Shown: one piece after another, positions 51,901 through 54,900 of the stretch
Layout: the number at the start of each line of letters is the position of its first letter
Position numbering within the stretch: position 1 is the first letter of the stretch
Assembly: GCA_032622095.1 (NCBI GenBank)
Contig: CP136068.1
Location: 124,687,989-124,751,988 of the forward strand
DNA: 64,000 nucleotides
Direction: 5' to 3'
DNA from: Siphonodentalium dalli
Taxonomy: Eukaryota; Mollusca; Scaphopoda; Gadilida; Siphonodentaliidae
The notes under the pieces: generated by a model
What the model was told of the DNA's origin: nothing
What the model saw: the letters and a program-made list of their open reading frames with translations, nothing else
Database searches by the model: none
Translations under genes and position numbers: made by a program

Positions 51901-54900
51901 CATTTATATTTAACCCAACTGTTTCAACGATCTAACGTACCGGTAGATTTTAATGGAACTTTGTTGTCAAATATAAAAAAAACTTCATGCGTCGATCCTG
52001 TGCATGCTAGCACGTCGACATACACCTGTCAATCATCCAGGATTAGTTTGTGAGATTTTATTCTCTGCTTTAATTGGTTGGCTGTGGGAGGAGCTTACCG
52101 ATATTTTGTTCTAATGTGGTATGCTTTGACACCATGCATAACCGAGATTTGGTAAATAAAATGATTCCCATGTTTTTATTAGAGTTGCTATTATTTTTGA
52201 AAATAAATATGATCAAATGAGCATATTAAATAAAAGTGTTATATTATCGATCCATATATGTGGCAAATCCATTGCCAAGTAAAAATTAACTGCCAGAAAC
52301 TGAAAATACGCAACATTTTACACTTTGCTCGATCTATAAGTCCACGATATTTGCCACCAGAGGATGGACTGAATAAAGATTACACAATCAATGTGTGTTG
52401 AAAAACAAATTAGAATTGTGATGGGACACGTGTATAAGGTCAAAAGGAATAATGCACACGTTTCCCCGAACGGACACCCCGAAATTAGGGGTGGGCGGTA
52501 AGCTTTTCAATTCATTTAATGTTTTCCGTTTTATTATGCATTAACAAGCTATTGAAAATACACCATTTATTGTATTCTCTACCAACATTCCTAAATATAA
52601 GAATTTAGTCATCATATTCAAATAAAAAAATTCATGTTGACAAGTTGTGAAAACCACTAGCCCTGATCAGAAAATGCAGATAATTCGGGGAAAACCTCGC
52701 GTGCACAAACAACCACGCGGTCAATACGTCATGCATGCGTTTATTACTGGTATAATTTATGTAGGAATCGGGATTTTAAAAACCAGACAGATATGACATA
52801 TATAATATTGACAAGTATAGTATCTCAACAAACATGCTTATATACTGTAATAGAGTTTCATAAATAAATAAACATTGGAATACACAGCGCTCGGCGCCGT
52901 ATACGCCAATAAAAAAAACGGAGAACCACGATTCTTTTGTTTTCGCAACGGCAGTACGGTACATTCTCAGATATTCCCGTTTTGTTGAAGCGATGCGCTC
53001 TGGTGCCGTGTTTCCCAGAAAGCCGATTAATTTAGCACAATTATAATGATCCCATGATCTCCCTCCCATATCCGATCTATTGCAAATTCACAAAAACGAA
53101 CCACGTGGTCGCTTTTATTCAATGGATGTATAAACCATGCATGCCTCATTAAATTTTTATTTTGTTATATATTCATTATAAAGTATTGTTTACGTATATT
53201 GCCACAAAAAATTGAGTGAAACCCTCGATTGGGAGGTTGATAACCGACGTTAATTTTGCGCACATCTGTACATCTCAAATGCCAGGTGCACGCGATTACG
53301 TCAGCATTATTCAGAAACTGGGCGCGAGGAATGTAGCAATGACATTGTTTGCTACATCGTAACTGTTTGAGTTAACATGATTATGACTAGTCCAAGTCTT
53401 CTCGTACTAAAACCGGCTAAGATATTGGGATGGAGGTGCCGGTCTTTAGTCCGAGTTCCAGGCCCATGGTCTCCTTTGACACGAGTTAATCGTTAGTGAC
53501 CCGCTCAAATAAAACCACAATTATATGAAATAAAATATCACAATTGCTACAATAAACGGATAGTTTCCGCAGAAGACATGCTATTTGATCTGAAACCCAC
53601 ATCGGTTGTGAATTGAAAGCGGTAATTTAATGTGAAAAGAAACTTTTGCCGCAGTGTTTACATATTTTTTAAAGTATGCGAACTCAGTTGACCTTGCGAA
53701 CTGCGTTCGGCATTTTCCGGTGAAAATATTCCGTAGATTTTCAATCAACCACGCACGATGAATTCTCCATTGTAATCGTAATTATACGTGACAATAAATA
53801 AATTATTACATAGATTAAATACATATTGAAGATATAAATGTAATACATTAAATAAATTACGGGAATTATAACCATTTCACAGTTTAAAACAGTGTAAACA
53901 CAATGACCATTAGAATATCATGGGGGCCGCCATTTTGTTTGTATCGAAATTCGTCTCGGCCAAAACAAACACCGGACAATGCCGAAGTTCTTCGGAACCT
54001 GAGTTCGGCTTTCAGTTAAGTAAACAAACAGAAAAAACAGCGATGTTGGTGACAATCAACCGGAATATTCTATGCGTAATTTAACATGAAAGTTAGATTA
54101 TTATACACCATTATGACCATGATATGTCTCTCTTTCCGATGTATATAGCATCATGTATTGATTCATTAGGTAAATCGAGTAAAATACACCACAGATTCCC
54201 GCCACAGATCGTGGGCGTAACTCGTGTGATAGGATTGGTATGCAAGCGGGCTGGGACTAAAAACAGCAAATCGCCATCCCAATATCTTAGCTGGTTTTAG
54301 TACAAGAAGACTGGGACTAGATTATGACATGTCACTTTCTCCTCGATATTCCCTTTCAAGTTTTATCAAAGTTCAATTGGCATTCTGTCGCAGTTTTGTC
54401 TTTAAAGTAACCACGGTATTGAAAGGATTTGAATATTTAGGTTCATAAAATCTTCGCGGGAGAAAAATACCTGATCACGCACAAACGCTCTTTATTGTTC
54501 ATTCTGAAGACAATTCTGGCACCGATTTTTATACATTCAATGGACGGCAGTGAATTCCAAAAGGAGGTCCACATGGGTGGATGTTGTCAGTATATAATTC
54601 AAACCAAATAATAGTTTTAATTAATGTAAAAAAAAAAAAAAATTAACAAGAGAAAACAACATCACAATAACAAATATTTCAACATGGGCAAACAAACAGT
54701 TCAAAGTAGGATGCGACAATCCTTATTTTATAATCAGTCTTAAATGACAGCATAGTGATTCAATTCTCTCATGATGAGGCTGCCACGTGTGCACGCCATT
54801 CCAGTGCTTTTTTCTCAAAAAGACACGTGCTGCCAAATCTAGATGAAGTCTGTTTTCGGCAACATCACACTTCCGTGTCGCCTAATAATTATCAGCGGGA

